DNA of 46,873 nucleotides, from NCBI GenBank assembly GCA_902524385.1, contig CABZCZ010000012.1, positions 1 to 46,873 of the forward strand, written 5' to 3'. The position numbers were made by a program, and so were the translations under genes. Below the pieces are notes generated by a model, which saw nothing but the letters and a program-made list of their open reading frames with translations, was not told the origin of the DNA and did no database searches. Positions within the stretch are counted from its first letter, which is position 1, and every line of letters starts with the position of its first letter. Source of the stretch: an uncultured Alphaproteobacteria bacterium. GTDB taxonomy: Bacteria; Pseudomonadota; Alphaproteobacteria; HIMB59; GCA-002718135. Of the stretch, positions 32,694-42,339 are shown piece by piece.

Positions 32694-34706
32694 ATGTATA
32701 GAGTGTCAGCAGATATAGGGGGAACATTTACTGACATAGTAGTCGATGATACTGAAAACAATAATATTAAAACAATTAAAGTGCTCTCAACACCTGAAAA
32801 CCCAGCGAATGCTGTCTTTAATGGTTTAAATTCAAATTTAGAAATTGAAAATATAGATTTTATTGTTCACGGAACAACTGTTGGTTTGAACGCTTTTTTA
32901 GAGAGAAAAGGTTCAAGAGTTTTATTAATAATGACAAAAGGAGTTAGTGATACATATACAATTGCAAGAGGAGACAGAAAAGAATTATATAATGTTAGAT
33001 ATACAAAACCAGGAACACTAGTTCCAAGAAAAGATGTTTTCGAAGTAGAAGAAAGGACAATGTGGGATGGTTCTATTAAAACAAAGCTAAATGAAGATGA
33101 TCTTTCAAATATTGCTGAAATAATAAATAAAGAAGATATTAAAGCAGTATCAATTTGTTTCTTGCATTCATATGTAAATCCTCAGCACGAAATTCAAAGT
33201 AGAAATTATCTATCAAAACTTATCAAGGAAGATGTAGTCATTTCACTTTCACATGAAATTGCCAGAGAGTGGAGAGAGTATGAAAGAGCTTCTACCGCGG
33301 TAATGAATAGTTACATTGGCCCAGTAACAAACAATTATTTAAAATCATTACAAAAACAACTTGAGGGAAGTAATTATAAAAAACCTCTTTATATAATGCA
33401 GTCTAATGGCGGTGTTATAAGAGCTGAGTCAGCTCTTGAACAACCAGTAAAAACTCTTTTATCTGGTCCTGTAGGAGGAACAATTGGAGGTCAAGCATTA
33501 TCTAAATTAATAAAAAGACCAAACTTAATTTGTGTAGATATGGGCGGAACTTCTTTTGATATGAGCTTAATTATAAATGGAAAACCTTCTGTAACTAATG
33601 AAACTGAACAAGAGTTTATTCCTTTGTTAATTCCACTTGTAGATATTCATACAATAGGAGCTGGTGGAGGATCAGTTGCATGGTTAGAAAATGAAGCGCT
33701 TAGGGTAGGCCCAAGAAGTTCAGGAGCTAGTCCTGGACCAGCATGTTATGGTAAAGGTGGGCAAGAACCAACTGTTACTGATGCAAACTTATATTTAGGA
33801 AGGCTAGGTAAAGAATCTAAACTTGGTGGGTGGATGGATTTAGATTTGAATGCCTCTGAAATTGTTTTAAAAAGTTTATCTGAAAAACTTAATATATCTT
33901 CATCTGAATTAGCTGAGGGTATTTTGTCGATCATTAATGCCAAAATGGCTGATGCAATAAGAACTATTACTGTTAAAGAAGGAATTGATCCAAGGGAATT
34001 TAGTTTGGTTGCCTTTGGAGGAGCAGGTTCTATGCATGCTGTTTGGTTAGCTCAAGAACTTGAGATTAATGAAATAATAGTTCCAAATGATCCTGGAACT
34101 TTTTCTGCCTGGGGTATGTTACAAACAGATATCAGAAGAGATTTGACTGTCAATTTTTATCAAAATTTTCAATCATTAGAAAAAGATAAACTTTTAGAAA
34201 ATTTTAATAAGTTAAAAGATGAAGCAATAACCTTATTAAAAAGTGAAAATGTTATTGAAAATGACATGAGTTTTAGCTTAACAGCTGATATGAGATATAT
34301 TGGTCAGGAATATTATGTTAATGTTGATATTAATGAACCTTTTAACTTGAATGAAATTAATAATAATTTTCATAAAACATATGAAAAACAATACGGTCAT
34401 TCAACCCCTGAAGGTCCAAGTGAATTTATAAATTTAAGATTAATTGCAACAGGAAAGATTAAAAAAACAGACTCTGTAAAGAGTATAGAAGTTGATAAAA
34501 CAATTAAAGATTCAAAAAGAAAAATTATTTTTAACCAAAAAGAATATGAAACAAAAATATACTCAAGACAAAATATTAAAATAAATGAAAGTTTTCAAGG
34601 ACCAGCAGTAATTGAAGAATCAACTGCAACAACTGTTATTCCACCAAATTATTCAATTGTAAAAGACGAATTAGGTAATATTATCATAACTAAGGATAAA
34701 TTATGA
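32694..34706 (+). CDS. HyuA-type hydantoinase/oxoprolinase alpha subunit
   Basis: 670 residues of the N-methylhydantoinase A / 5-oxoprolinase ATP-dependent family (Hydant_A_N, Hydantoinase_A, C-terminal domain). Seen: SADIGGTFTDIVVDD (5-19, the nucleotide-binding phosphate loop), FIVHGTTVGLNAFLERKG, MQSNGGVIRAESALEQPVKTLLSGPVGGTIGG (about 240-271), CVDMGGTSFDMSLI and IHTIGAGGGSVAW, then ASPGPACYGKGG. These proteins couple ATP to opening of cyclic amides (hydantoins, 5-oxoproline) or carboxylation of ketones. Which substrate this one uses cannot be read from the motifs. Coupled to hyuB by ATGA. Confidence 0.92.
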   Translation: MYRVSADIGGTFTDIVVDDTENNNIKTIKVLSTPENPANAVFNGLNSNLEIENIDFIVHGTTVGLNAFLERKGSRVLLIMTKGVSDTYTIARGDRKELYNVRYTKPGTLVPRKDVFEVEERTMWDGSIKTKLNEDDLSNIAEIINKEDIKAVSICFLHSYVNPQHEIQSRNYLSKLIKEDVVISLSHEIAREWREYERASTAVMNSYIGPVTNNYLKSLQKQLEGSNYKKPLYIMQSNGGVIRAESALEQPVKTLLSGPVGGTIGGQALSKLIKRPNLICVDMGGTSFDMSLIINGKPSVTNETEQEFIPLLIPLVDIHTIGAGGGSVAWLENEALRVGPRSSGASPGPACYGKGGQEPTVTDANLYLGRLGKESKLGGWMDLDLNASEIVLKSLSEKLNISSSELAEGILSIINAKMADAIRTITVKEGIDPREFSLVAFGGAGSMHAVWLAQELEINEIIVPNDPGTFSAWGMLQTDIRRDLTVNFYQNFQSLEKDKLLENFNKLKDEAITLLKSENVIENDMSFSLTADMRYIGQEYYVNVDINEPFNLNEINNNFHKTYEKQYGHSTPEGPSEFINLRLIATGKIKKTDSVKSIEVDKTIKDSKRKIIFNQKEYETKIYSRQNIKINESFQGPAVIEESTATTVIPPNYSIVKDELGNIIITKDKL

Positions 34707-36418
34707 AAAAAGCAGATCCAATTAGCACTGAAATAATTAGAAATGCATTTATTTCTATCGCACAAGATATGAATGCGGTTTTAATCAGAAGTGCTTACAC
34801 TCCTGTTATTTATGAAGGTAAAGATTGTGTTGTAGCTCTTTTAGATGAAAAAGGTGAAGTGTTGGGTCAATCTTCTGGCCTACCTTTATTTTTAGGTAAT
34901 CTTCAAGTTTGTGTTCAAGAAACTGCTAAAATTTATGGATGGGATTATTTTAAAGAAGGTGATATTTTTTTTGTAAATGATTCCTTTTTTACTGGAACAC
35001 ATCTTAATGATATCACAATTTTTGCTCCAATTTTTTGGAATGGACAGTTAGCAGGCTTCTCTGCTAGTAGAGCACATTGGTTAGATGTAGGTGCAAAGGA
35101 TCCAGGTGGCTCAATGGATTCTTCTAATATTTACCAAGAGGGTTTTAGATGGCCTGTTACAAGATTATATGAAAATAATGAACCAAAGAAAGAAATAATT
35201 GAATTTTTAAGAATCAATGGGAGATTTGGTTACTCATTAATTGGAGATATGAATGCTCAAATTGCAGCAGGTAAAACTGGTGAAAAAAGATTTCAGGGAA
35301 TACTTGATAGATTTGGAATCGATTTAGTTAAATCAGCAAGAGATGAAATTTTTAGACAATCTGAAGAATTAGAAAGAGAAGCAGTAAAAGGTATAAAGAA
35401 TGGTACTTATTACGCTGATGGTTTTTTGGATGACGATGGTCTTGGCAGTGATCCAGTTAAGATCAACATGAAAGTAATTGTTGAAGATGAAAAGATAACA
35501 ATTGACTTAGATGGTTCAGCAGATCAAACTCAAGGACCTGTTAACTGTGGATTTGCTCAAACAATCTCAGCATGCAGAGTAGCTTTTAAACTGCTAATTA
35601 ACCCTAAGAGACCAGTCGATGGTGGTACATTCAAGACACTAGATGTAACTGCACCAAAGGGATCAATTTTCAAAGCTGAAGAACCTGCAGCTTGCCAGTG
35701 GTATTTTTCAAGTCTTGGATTGCTTATTGATGCCTTTGTAAAAGCACTTTCGGGATCAGCCAAGGAACATTCAGCAGCAGCACATTATGGTGACTCGATG
35801 GTTATATTTATTGGAGGTGTCGATCCAAGAAATAAATTTCCTTTTTTATCTGTTGAACCCACTTGTGGAGGTTGGGGAGGTTTTCAAGGATCAGATGGAG
35901 CTGATGCTCTAATTAATAACGTTAATGGTGGTTTTAAGGATTTACCCATAGAGGTTTTTGAAAATAAGTATCCTGTTTCAATTTTTAATTATGGTTTTAG
36001 AGAAAATTCTGGTGGGCTTGGTAAATTCAGAGGAGGATCTGGACTATACAGGGAATACACAATCAATACTGATGGATTTGTTTCATTGTGGTTCGAAAGA
36101 TCTGTTACTCCTGCTTGGGGTTTGTTTGGTGGAAAAGATGGCATGCCACCTAATGTAAATATCAAAATACCTGATTCACCAGAAAAAAATATTTTAAAAG
36201 CAAACGGATTACAAATTAAAAATGGAACAGTTTTGACAACTTATACTGGAGGAGGAGGAGGTTTCGAAGAACCTCTCGAAAGACAACCTGATAATGTTTT
36301 AAAAGATGTAAAAAATAGGTATGTTTCAATAGAGAAGGCAAAAGAAGATTATAAAGTTGTCATTACTAAAAACCTTGAAATTGATCATAAAGCAACAGAA
36401 GATTTAAGAAAAAAATAA
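34703..36418 (+). CDS. HyuB-type hydantoinase/oxoprolinase beta subunit
   Basis: 571 residues, hydantoinase B family (PF02538). Seen: ADPISTEIIRNAFISIAQDMNAVLIRSAYTPVIYEGKDCVVALLD (about 3-48), GDIFFVNDSFFTGTHLNDITIFAPIFWNG (about 87-115) and GWGGFQGSDGADALINNVNG (about 392-411), all core motifs. Pairs with HyuA to form the heteromer. Overlaps hyuA by four bases and is followed by the GAF gene after three bases. Confidence 0.92.
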   Translation: MKKADPISTEIIRNAFISIAQDMNAVLIRSAYTPVIYEGKDCVVALLDEKGEVLGQSSGLPLFLGNLQVCVQETAKIYGWDYFKEGDIFFVNDSFFTGTHLNDITIFAPIFWNGQLAGFSASRAHWLDVGAKDPGGSMDSSNIYQEGFRWPVTRLYENNEPKKEIIEFLRINGRFGYSLIGDMNAQIAAGKTGEKRFQGILDRFGIDLVKSARDEIFRQSEELEREAVKGIKNGTYYADGFLDDDGLGSDPVKINMKVIVEDEKITIDLDGSADQTQGPVNCGFAQTISACRVAFKLLINPKRPVDGGTFKTLDVTAPKGSIFKAEEPAACQWYFSSLGLLIDAFVKALSGSAKEHSAAAHYGDSMVIFIGGVDPRNKFPFLSVEPTCGGWGGFQGSDGADALINNVNGGFKDLPIEVFENKYPVSIFNYGFRENSGGLGKFRGGSGLYREYTINTDGFVSLWFERSVTPAWGLFGGKDGMPPNVNIKIPDSPEKNILKANGLQIKNGTVLTTYTGGGGGFEEPLERQPDNVLKDVKNRYVSIEKAKEDYKVVITKNLEIDHKATEDLRKK

Positions 36419-36421
36419 CTT

Positions 36422-36916
36422 GTGTTTAATTTAAATCAAAAACTTATTAAAGATATAAAAAAAGAAAATGAAAAAAATTTTTATAAAAAAATTGATAAAA
36501 TTGTTCATTCTTTAATAGGGCACAAACTAATAACATTTACAGTTATTGATCAAAAATTAAAATTTTGTGAAAGAGTATATTCAAATAATAATAAAATATA
36601 TCCAATACTTGGCCAAAAAAAAATGCCGAAAAATATCTGGTCAACTAAAGTTCTTAAAAATAAACAACATTTTATTTGTAAATCAAAAAAAGAGATTAAA
36701 AAAATATTTTTTGATTATGAAATAATTTTTTCGTTAGGATGTGGCTCAATAATAAATTTATTAATTCTTTTTCAAGGAAGGCCAATAGGAACTGTAAATA
36801 TCCTTAATAAAGAAAATCACTATTCAGACAAAGATTTTAAAAAAATTGATTTTCTTACTGTTTTTTTAATTCCTTATTTTATTAAACATCAACTAAAAAT
36901 GGAGAAAAAAATATAA
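36422..36916 (+). CDS. Small GAF-domain protein of the hydantoinase cluster
   Basis: 164 residues beginning with GTG three bases after hyuB. It has a GAF-like fold signature: LIGHKLITFTVIDQ (about 31-44), NIWSTKVLKNKQHFICKS, and FSLGCGSIINLLILFQGRPIGTVNILNKENHYSD (about 103-136), where SLGCGSxxNLPxxxxGxxxGTVNLL is, as I recall, a conserved motif of a small GAF family found with hyuA/hyuB and M24 peptidases. It has no DNA-binding domain. It could be a ligand sensor or an enzyme accessory protein; function unproven. One-base overlap with the peptidase gene. Confidence 0.7.
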   Translation: MFNLNQKLIKDIKKENEKNFYKKIDKIVHSLIGHKLITFTVIDQKLKFCERVYSNNNKIYPILGQKKMPKNIWSTKVLKNKQHFICKSKKEIKKIFFDYEIIFSLGCGSIINLLILFQGRPIGTVNILNKENHYSDKDFKKIDFLTVFLIPYFIKHQLKMEKKI

Positions 36917-38007
36917 TGATAGAAAAATTACAAAGATTACTTAATGATAAAAAAAATGAATTAGATGCGTTTGCTTTAGTCCCTGGTCCAAACTTTAGAC
37001 ATATAACTGGCGGTCAATTTTTTTTAATGGAACGGCCCTTTGTACTAATAATTTCAAAGTTTCATAAGCCTGTTGCTGTAGTTCCAGTTTTAGAGGTTTC
37101 TAACTTTATTAATTTAAATTTCGATGCAGAAATAATTGAATGGCAAGATAACGATGGATTTCAAAGTGCTTTTAATAAAGCTTTTGAATTATTAGGTAAT
37201 AATTTTAATTTAGGAATTGAAGGTCAATTAATGCGAGCATTTGAGATGCAGGCAATTATGCAAGCTTCAAAAGAAATTAAAATAAAAAATGCTCATAAAA
37301 TAATTAGTAAAATACGATTACATAAAAGAAAATATGAAGTTGAAAATATACGTAAAGCAGTAGATATAGCTGAACAAACTCTTAGTGATACCATTAATTT
37401 TGTTAAAGAGGGAAGAACTGAAATTGAAATTAAAAAATTTCTGATGCAAAAATTATTAGAATTTGGTGCAAACGATATTGCATTCGAGCCACTTGTTTTA
37501 GCTGGTTCAAATTCTGCATTATGTCATGGTCACTCCAGAGATGATTATCACATAAAAAAAGGTGATTGTATTTTATTTGATTTTGGTGCGAATGTTAATG
37601 GTTACAACTCTGATATTACTAGAACTTTTTTTTTAGGCTCAGTCAATGAAGAAAATAGAAACATGTACGATGTTGTCCACGAAGCAAACTCAGTTGGAAG
37701 GAAAGTTTCAAAACCTGGGATTTCTATGCATGACTTAGATGATAATGTTATGAAAATCCTAGAATCGTCGAATTTTAAAGAATATATAGTTCATAAAACC
37801 GGCCACGGTTTAGGAATGGATGTACATGAAGATCCATATGTAATGAGAAAAAATCATGAATTATTAGAAGAGGGAATGGTAATTACAATCGAACCAGGTT
37901 TGTATAAAGAAAATCATTTAGGAATAAGAATTGAGGATGATGTGCTTATAACTAATAACTCTTGTGAATCATTGACAACTTTTAATAGAGAATTAAAAAT
38001 AATTTAG
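36916..38007 (+). CDS. M24 family metallopeptidase (Xaa-Pro dipeptidase/creatinase-like)
   Basis: 363 residues: creatinase N-terminal domain (about 1-130) and pita-bread catalytic domain. The dinuclear metal ligands are all present: D222 (FDFGAN), D233 (NSDITRTFFLG), H297 (KTGHGLGMDVHED), E326 (TIEPGLY) and E340 (RIEDDVLI). Because all five ligands are kept it should be a metal-dependent peptidase; true creatinase has lost them. In this setting it may hydrolyse a prolyl-type or N-carbamoyl-type amide made by HyuAB, which is inference. Confidence 0.9.
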   Translation: MIEKLQRLLNDKKNELDAFALVPGPNFRHITGGQFFLMERPFVLIISKFHKPVAVVPVLEVSNFINLNFDAEIIEWQDNDGFQSAFNKAFELLGNNFNLGIEGQLMRAFEMQAIMQASKEIKIKNAHKIISKIRLHKRKYEVENIRKAVDIAEQTLSDTINFVKEGRTEIEIKKFLMQKLLEFGANDIAFEPLVLAGSNSALCHGHSRDDYHIKKGDCILFDFGANVNGYNSDITRTFFLGSVNEENRNMYDVVHEANSVGRKVSKPGISMHDLDDNVMKILESSNFKEYIVHKTGHGLGMDVHEDPYVMRKNHELLEEGMVITIEPGLYKENHLGIRIEDDVLITNNSCESLTTFNRELKII

Positions 38008-38019
38008 ATAATTATTTTA

Positions 38020-39123
38020 ATGAAAATAAATAATATTAAAGTTTATCAGATTGATATTCCACTGATAGAAAAAGCATACAAGTGGGCTAATGAAAATATA
38101 GTTAATAATTTTGATTGCACAATCGTAGTTATAGAAACAGATAACAATATTCAAGGAGTAGGAGAGGTTTGTAACTTAGGATCCTCTTACTTACCAGCAT
38201 ATTCAAAAGGTGTTAGATCAGGAATCTTAGAAATTGGAAAAAATCTAATAGGAAAAGATCCTATAAATATAAATACAATCAATTTGGAGATGGACAAAAG
38301 TTTATATGGTCATCCATATGTTAAATCTCCTATTGATATGGCTTGTTGGGATATAATAGGAAAATATTATAAAGCTCCAATCTGGCAACTCTTTGGAGGT
38401 AAATATGGAGAAACTATTAATTTATATAGAGCCATATCTCAAGAACATCCTGAAAAAATGAAAGAAAGTGTAAAGCAATACAAAAGTGAGGGATATCAAA
38501 GATTTCAATTAAAAGTAGGCGGTAATTATCTTGAAGATATTGAAAGGATAGTACAAGTTGATTCTATACTTAATGATAGCAATATCTTAGTTGCTGATGC
38601 AAATACAGGTTGGAAAACTCATGAGGCACTTAAGGTAATAGATAAAACATGTCATTTAAATATCTATTATGAACAACCTTGCGCATCTTATAATGAATGT
38701 CTTTTGATAAGAGAGAAAAATAATAAGCCCTTTATTCTAGATGAAAGTATTTTTTCTTTAAATAGTTTTTTAACTGCTTACAAAGATAATGCAATGGATA
38801 TCATTAACCTTAAAATTAGTAAATTAGGCGGTCTGACTAAAAGTAAACAAATTAGAGATTTATGCATTGAGCTTAATATTCCTATGACCATAGAAGACTC
38901 TTGGGGTGGTGATATAGCAACGGCAGCAATATCACATTTAGCACATAGTACACCTGTTGATCACCGTTTTTCTTCAACAGATTTTAATAGTTATAATGCT
39001 ATTAGTTATTCTGACGGATCACCGAAAAGAATAAATGGACAATTTAAGGCTTCAGATAACTATGGCCTTGGAGTAGATTTAGATTTTACGAAATTAGGTA
39101 AACCAGAGTTTGTAATTAGTTAA
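38020..39123 (+). CDS. Enolase-superfamily dehydratase/racemase, cis-3-hydroxyproline dehydratase-like
   Basis: 367 residues of the mandelate racemase/muconate lactonizing group. Metal ligands D193 (VADANTGW), E218 (YYEQPC), D241 (ILDESIF) and two base candidates K165 (FQLKVGG) and K265 (LKISKLGG). The layout with a Lys on each side of the barrel, YRAISQEHPE loop, and IEDSWGGDIATAAISHLA is what I associate with the cis-3-hydroxy-L-proline dehydratase / proline-betaine epimerase branch. Such a reaction would yield a pyrroline-2-carboxylate or an epimer that feeds into proline, and putA is the next gene (convergent, one base between). Substrate not certain. Confidence 0.85.
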   Translation: MKINNIKVYQIDIPLIEKAYKWANENIVNNFDCTIVVIETDNNIQGVGEVCNLGSSYLPAYSKGVRSGILEIGKNLIGKDPININTINLEMDKSLYGHPYVKSPIDMACWDIIGKYYKAPIWQLFGGKYGETINLYRAISQEHPEKMKESVKQYKSEGYQRFQLKVGGNYLEDIERIVQVDSILNDSNILVADANTGWKTHEALKVIDKTCHLNIYYEQPCASYNECLLIREKNNKPFILDESIFSLNSFLTAYKDNAMDIINLKISKLGGLTKSKQIRDLCIELNIPMTIEDSWGGDIATAAISHLAHSTPVDHRFSSTDFNSYNAISYSDGSPKRINGQFKASDNYGLGVDLDFTKLGKPEFVIS

Positions 39124-39124
39124 A

Positions 39125-42100
39125 TTATTTTTTTTCAGGCAACATAAATAGTGAAGCATTACCTCCAGAAGTTGTCATATCATGAGAATAAGTTTTTTCA
39201 TTAAGTAAATTAATCAGATAATTAGGTCCACCTGCTTTTGGACCTGTTCCCGACAGACCTCTGCCACCAAAGGGTTGCACACCTACTACAGCCCCTGTGA
39301 TATTTCTGTTAATATAAATATTTCCTATATTTGCATTCTTAAAAATATAATTGATAGTATTATCTATTCTACTGTGTATTCCCAATGTTAAACCATAATT
39401 CATCTCATTTATTGTTTCAATTAATTTTTCAAGTTCATTAGAATCATATTTATAGACATGTAAAACGGGACCAAAAACTTCGTTTTTAATATCACCTAGT
39501 TTATCTAATTCGATAATTTTAGGACCTACATAGAAACCATTTAAGTCATTATTAATTGGTAGATCAAATAAAATTTTATTTTTAAATTTTGTTAAATGAT
39601 CATTAATTTTTTTCTTTGCATTTTCATCAATTAGTGGGCCTAAATCAGTTTCAAGTTTATCAGGTAACCCAACTTTGATTTTTTTAGTTGCACCAATTAA
39701 CATTTGTATAGTTTTATCATATACTTCGTTTTGTATGGCTAATATTCTTAAAGCCGAACAGCGCTGTCCAGCAGAGTTAAAAGCTGACTCAATTACATCA
39801 TCTACTACTTGCTCTGTAAGTGCAGATGAGTCAACAATCATAAAATTTTGACCACCAGTTTCTGCAGTCAATGACACCAATTCTTCTCTTTTATTTAAAT
39901 CATTTTGAATACTTTTTGCTGTTTCACACGAGCCTGTAAACAATACACCTTTTATATAATTATTTTGTAATATTTTTTCACCTATTTTTGAGCCTTCACC
40001 TAATATTAATTGCAATGCATTTACTGGTAAACCAGCATTAAATAAAAGTTTAATAATTTTATATGCAATAATGGATGTTTGTTCAGCTGGTTTGGCTATT
40101 ATGGTATTTCCACATAACAAAGCTGCAACAATCTGACCAACAAAAATTGCTATTGGAAAATTCCATGGACTTATACAGAAAATAACTCCCTTAGACTCAT
40201 AAATTAATTTATTTTTTTCACCAGTAGGACCGTCAAATATAATTTCTTTATTTAATATCTTTTTAGCCTCACTGGAATAGTAATAACAAAAATCGATCGC
40301 TTCTCTTAAATCATTATATGAATCATTAATTGTTTTACCTGCTTCATTTACACAAACTTTTAAAAGATCTTCTTTATTTTTTTCCAATAAGAAAGCAAAT
40401 TTTTTAATTATTTTTATCTTTTCATCAATTCTAACACTACTCCATTTTTTTTGATATTCATGAGATACCATTAACGCATCATTAATTATATTTTCATCTG
40501 CATAACTTACACTACCAACTATTTTCGTATTAGATGAAGGAGAAAAAATTTTAACCTTATTTGAACTAATTTTTTCTTTATTTAATATTAATGAATGAGC
40601 ACTATGATTTTCATCATTTAAGTTAAAAAAATTTTCTAATTTTGCAATTGTTTTCTCACTAAATAAATTTGTACCTAATGAGTTTTCTCTAGTTGGTAAA
40701 AACATTTTATTAGGTAATGGAATATATGGATTGTCATATTCTTTATAAGATTGTACAATTTCTATAGGATCTGAAATTAATTCATCAATATGTATTTTCA
40801 GGTCATTTAATTTATTTACAAAAGAGGTGTTTGCGCCATTTTCGAGTAATCTACGCATTAGATAAGGAAGGAGATCTTCATAATTGCCCACCGGTGCGTA
40901 TATTCTACATTTAGAATAATTATTATTTAAATTTTTATTAAAATAATCGTTTAGAATATCAGCCATTCCATGGATTCTTTGAAATTCAAAATTTGAATTT
41001 TTTCCTATTTCTTCAATAAATGCTATTGAATGTGCATTATGAGTTGCAAAAGCGGGAAATATATTTTTTTGATATTTCAACATTTTAATTGCACATGCCA
41101 TCCAAGACAAATCAGTTATAGATTTTCTTGTAAAAACTGGATATTTTTCTAATCCCAATTCCTGTGCAGCTTTAATCTCACTATCCCAATAGGCTCCTTT
41201 AACTAAACGAACTGGTATAATTTTATTATTTTTTATTGCTATATTATTTATCCAATCAATAGCATAAAAGGCCCTTTTCTGATAAGCCTGCAAAGCTAAA
41301 CCTAGGCCATTCCAATTACTAAGTTCCTTTGTTTCAATTAATTTCTTAAGTACTTTCAAAGATAATATAAATCTTTTGTCTTCCTCAGCATCTATACACA
41401 ATTGAATATTTTTCTTTTTGGCAAGAAGTCCTAACTCAATCAATTTTGGAATTAATTCAGTTTCTAAATCTTTATATTTATGTCTTTCATATCTTGAGTT
41501 TAGTGCAGAAAGTTTTATTGATACTCCATTAGAATATCTCACATCTTCATCACTAGATAAAATATTACCAGTGAACTCGATGCTTTTTTTATACTCTTGG
41601 AAATATTTTTCAGCATCCTCTTCCGTTCTTGCGCCTTCTCCTAACATATCAAAGGAAAAAATATTATTTTTATATTTTTCTGATTTTGTAAATTTAACTG
41701 CTTCTTCCATTTTAGATTTGAACACAAACTGTTTTGCTAAAACCATAACAGCTTTTCTAATTATTCTTCTAAAAACAGGCTCTGAACTTTTCTTTAAGAG
41801 GCTTTTATAATTTTCTTCTATTGAACTTTCATCAAACTTACTTCTTTTTAATATATTCCCAGTTATTAAAAATGCCCATGATGAAGCATTTACAAATATA
41901 CCTTTATCAAAACCAGTATGTTTTTTCCAATCCGTCGATGTAAACTTGTCTTCTAAAAGTCTATCAATAGTTTTTTGATCTGGTATTCTAAGTAAAGCTT
42001 CTGCTAGACATAAGAGAACAGTACCCTCTTCAGTATTAAGTTTATATTCTTGTAGAAGATGTTCAATAGGACTCTTAATTAAACTAATAGATTTTCTAGA

Positions 42101-42256
42101 CTCCCTTACAATTTCTAAAGCTCTATTATTTATCTGATCTTTTTTTCTTGAGTATTCTGGTAATAAGTAATCCATCATTTTTTTAACTATGACAGTTTCT
42201 TCAAGATATGTTATATTATCAATTTCTATCAATGCATTATTAATTATTTGATCCAT
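39125..42256 (-). CDS. putA: Bifunctional proline dehydrogenase / glutamate-semialdehyde dehydrogenase PutA
   Basis: Oxidises proline to P5C (FAD, quinone) and then to glutamate (NAD+); 1043 residues. The PRODH barrel is at about 120-500 (GVSIKLSALNSRYE; VRLVKGAYWDSEIKAAQELG; FQRIHGMAD; RIYAPVGNYEDLLPYLMRRLLENG) and P5C dehydrogenase at about 550-1030 (FCISPWNFPIAIFVGQIVAALLCGN; TGSCETAKSIQ; TAETGGQNFMIVD; the catalytic C833 in SAGQRCSALR). It lacks the N-terminal ribbon-helix-helix DNA-binding domain, so it is a short, non-regulatory type. Convergent with the enolase gene; the 83-base gap to cysQ holds the divergent promoters. Confidence 0.96.
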   Translation of the reverse strand: MDQIINNALIEIDNITYLEETVIVKKMMDYLLPEYSRKKDQINNRALEIVRESRKSISLIKSPIEHLLQEYKLNTEEGTVLLCLAEALLRIPDQKTIDRLLEDKFTSTDWKKHTGFDKGIFVNASSWAFLITGNILKRSKFDESSIEENYKSLLKKSSEPVFRRIIRKAVMVLAKQFVFKSKMEEAVKFTKSEKYKNNIFSFDMLGEGARTEEDAEKYFQEYKKSIEFTGNILSSDEDVRYSNGVSIKLSALNSRYERHKYKDLETELIPKLIELGLLAKKKNIQLCIDAEEDKRFILSLKVLKKLIETKELSNWNGLGLALQAYQKRAFYAIDWINNIAIKNNKIIPVRLVKGAYWDSEIKAAQELGLEKYPVFTRKSITDLSWMACAIKMLKYQKNIFPAFATHNAHSIAFIEEIGKNSNFEFQRIHGMADILNDYFNKNLNNNYSKCRIYAPVGNYEDLLPYLMRRLLENGANTSFVNKLNDLKIHIDELISDPIEIVQSYKEYDNPYIPLPNKMFLPTRENSLGTNLFSEKTIAKLENFFNLNDENHSAHSLILNKEKISSNKVKIFSPSSNTKIVGSVSYADENIINDALMVSHEYQKKWSSVRIDEKIKIIKKFAFLLEKNKEDLLKVCVNEAGKTINDSYNDLREAIDFCYYYSSEAKKILNKEIIFDGPTGEKNKLIYESKGVIFCISPWNFPIAIFVGQIVAALLCGNTIIAKPAEQTSIIAYKIIKLLFNAGLPVNALQLILGEGSKIGEKILQNNYIKGVLFTGSCETAKSIQNDLNKREELVSLTAETGGQNFMIVDSSALTEQVVDDVIESAFNSAGQRCSALRILAIQNEVYDKTIQMLIGATKKIKVGLPDKLETDLGPLIDENAKKKINDHLTKFKNKILFDLPINNDLNGFYVGPKIIELDKLGDIKNEVFGPVLHVYKYDSNELEKLIETINEMNYGLTLGIHSRIDNTINYIFKNANIGNIYINRNITGAVVGVQPFGGRGLSGTGPKAGGPNYLINLLNEKTYSHDMTTSGGNASLFMLPEKK

Positions 42257-42339
42257 TTGTTTTAAATACTTTATTTAATGTAACTATGAATATAACATTA
42301 TCATAAAATTTTATTATAAATAAAAAAAATTATAAGTTT

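Noticed and set aside
41418-41810. 130-codon frame opposite putA
   Set aside because: Antisense to the conserved PRODH domain of PutA; no homology recognised and no start signal.
42281-42302. Possible second Zur-like site (TGTAAC...TAACATTA) between putA and cysQ
   Set aside because: The two halves do not form a proper palindrome, and neither gene is zinc-linked.
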